A DNA stretch of 7,058 nucleotides from an uncultured beta proteobacterium (lineage in GTDB: Bacteria; Pseudomonadota; Gammaproteobacteria; Burkholderiales; Rhodocyclaceae): NCBI GenBank assembly GCA_903917505.1, contig CAIXAY010000235.1, positions 1 to 7,058 on the forward strand, given 5' to 3'. The position numbers and the translations under genes are program-made. Positions 6,067 through 7,058 of this stretch are shown here, piece after piece. Under the pieces are notes generated by a model. It was not told the origin of the DNA, did not search any database, and worked only from the letters and a program-made list of their open reading frames with translations. Within the stretch, counting starts at the first letter, position 1. The number at the start of each line of letters is the position of its first letter.

Positions 6067-7058
6067 TGACGAATAAATATCAGCTGGAAACGCTGGCGGT
6101 ACGCGCCGGGACGGCGAGGAGCCAGTTCAACGAGCATTCGGAAGCGTTGTACCTGACTTCGAGCTACGTGTTCACCAGCGCCGCGCAGGCGGCGGCACGC
6201 TTCTCCGGCGAGGAAGATGGCAACGTCTACTCGCGCTTCACCAATCCGACGGTCGCCGCTTTTCAGGAACGCCTGGCTGCGCTCGAAGGCGCCGAGGCCT
6301 GCGTGGCGACGGCGTCGGGCATGTCGGCGATCCTCTCGCTGGTCATGGCGCTGTGCAGCGCCGGCGATCATATCGTGGCGTCGACAGGGCTGTTCGGCGC
6401 GACGCAGCAGTTGCTCGGCAACATCATGACGCGCTTCGGCGTGCGCACCAGCTTCGTGTCGCAGACCGATGTCGGCGCCTGGGAAGCGGCGATCCGCCCC
6501 GAGACCAAGCTGTTCTTCCTCGAGACGCCGTCGAACCCGCTGACCGAAATTTCCGACATCGCCGCGCTGGTTGCCGTCGCTCATGCCAAGGGCATACTCG
6601 TCGCGGTCGATAACTGTTTCTGCACGCCGATCCTGCAATGCCCGCTCGATCTCGGCGCCGACCTCGTGGTGCACTCGGCGACCAAGTTCCTCGACGGCCA
6701 GGGGCGCGTGCTGGGCGGCGCCGTGGCCGGCCCCAAGGTGCTCACCGACGAGCTCTTGAAATTCCTGCGCACCGCGGGGCCGACACTCTCGGCTTTCAAT
6801 GCCTGGGTGCTGTTGAAGGGGATGGAGACGCTCAAGATCAGGCTCGAAGCCCAGTCGGCCAAGGCCCTCGAACTCGCGCGCTGGCTCGAAGCGCATCCCA
6901 GGATCGCGCGCGTCTACTATCCGGGCCTGTCGTCGCACCCGCAATTCGAACTCGCTGCGCGGCAGCAGAAAAGCGGCGGCGCCATCGTCGCCTTTGAAGT
7001 CAAGGGACAGCGCGCCGAGGCCTGGAAGGTCATCGACCGCTGCGAGCTGCTGTCGATC
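6066..7058 (+). CDS. metZ: O-succinylhomoserine sulfhydrylase, C-terminally cut by the window end
   Basis: This PLP enzyme of the Cys/Met metabolism family makes homocysteine from O-succinylhomoserine and sulfide in methionine synthesis. The 331 visible residues show VYSRFTNPT (54-62), ATASGMSAIL (81-90, phosphate-cup region), ETPSNP (153-158), the cofactor aspartate in VDNCFCTP (181-188), and the Schiff-base lysine Lys207 in HSATKFLDGQGRVLGG. The last motif, with RTAGPTLSAFNAW (235-247), is closer to MetZ than to MetB, MetC or MetY. About 70 C-terminal residues lie beyond the window. The ATG overlaps the purF stop by one base and lacks a Shine-Dalgarno sequence, so translation probably depends on ribosomes finishing purF. 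The purF-metZ pairing is frequent in betaproteobacteria and pseudomonads. Acyl-donor choice (succinyl rather than acetyl) is inferred from family resemblance. Confidence 0.92.
   Translation, partial: MTNKYQLETLAVRAGTARSQFNEHSEALYLTSSYVFTSAAQAAARFSGEEDGNVYSRFTNPTVAAFQERLAALEGAEACVATASGMSAILSLVMALCSAGDHIVASTGLFGATQQLLGNIMTRFGVRTSFVSQTDVGAWEAAIRPETKLFFLETPSNPLTEISDIAALVAVAHAKGILVAVDNCFCTPILQCPLDLGADLVVHSATKFLDGQGRVLGGAVAGPKVLTDELLKFLRTAGPTLSAFNAWVLLKGMETLKIRLEAQSAKALELARWLEAHPRIARVYYPGLSSHPQFELAARQQKSGGAIVAFEVKGQRAEAWKVIDRCELLSI

Overview
The right two-thirds of the window (about 1993 onward) is a compact, GC-rich (roughly two-thirds G+C in the lines I counted) housekeeping block on the + strand: folC, a SPOR-domain gene of the dedD type, cvpA, purF and metZ. 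The folC-dedD-cvpA-purF order is shared by many gamma- and betaproteobacteria. Adding metZ directly after purF, with these particular protein sequences, points to a betaproteobacterium, perhaps of the Rhodocyclales. This placement is inference, not a database match. The genes are almost contiguous (49 bp gap, 4-bp overlap, 12 bp gap, 1-bp overlap), so they are probably co-transcribed. They connect folate metabolism, cell-envelope division functions, the first committed step of purine synthesis, and methionine synthesis.

The left part (1 to about 1968) is different. It has lower G+C (about 43% in the first 300 bases), is gene-poor, and holds accessory material: the C-terminal end of a GT9 (heptosyltransferase-type) glycosyltransferase entering from the left, a gap with a candidate terminator, a lone putative lipoprotein gene on the minus strand with a recognisable sigma70-type promoter, and a 650-bp gap without a convincing gene. 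In the usual arrangement accD lies directly upstream of folC. It is absent here, so the window appears to span a rearrangement or insertion boundary just upstream of folC.

The most striking point is in purF. The reading frame is full length (508 codons) but carries an in-frame TGA at codon 373 (5656-5658). This replaces the invariant glycine of the PRPP-binding loop, while the 135 codons after it are intact and well conserved. It is either a very recent nonsense mutation or a sequence error. Reassigned-UGA explanations do not fit, because neighbouring genes use TGA as their stop. If real, it would remove amidophosphoribosyltransferase activity and could reduce translation of metZ, whose start overlaps the purF stop. 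I saw no RNA genes, CRISPR array, intact mobile element or obvious undescribed multi-gene system.
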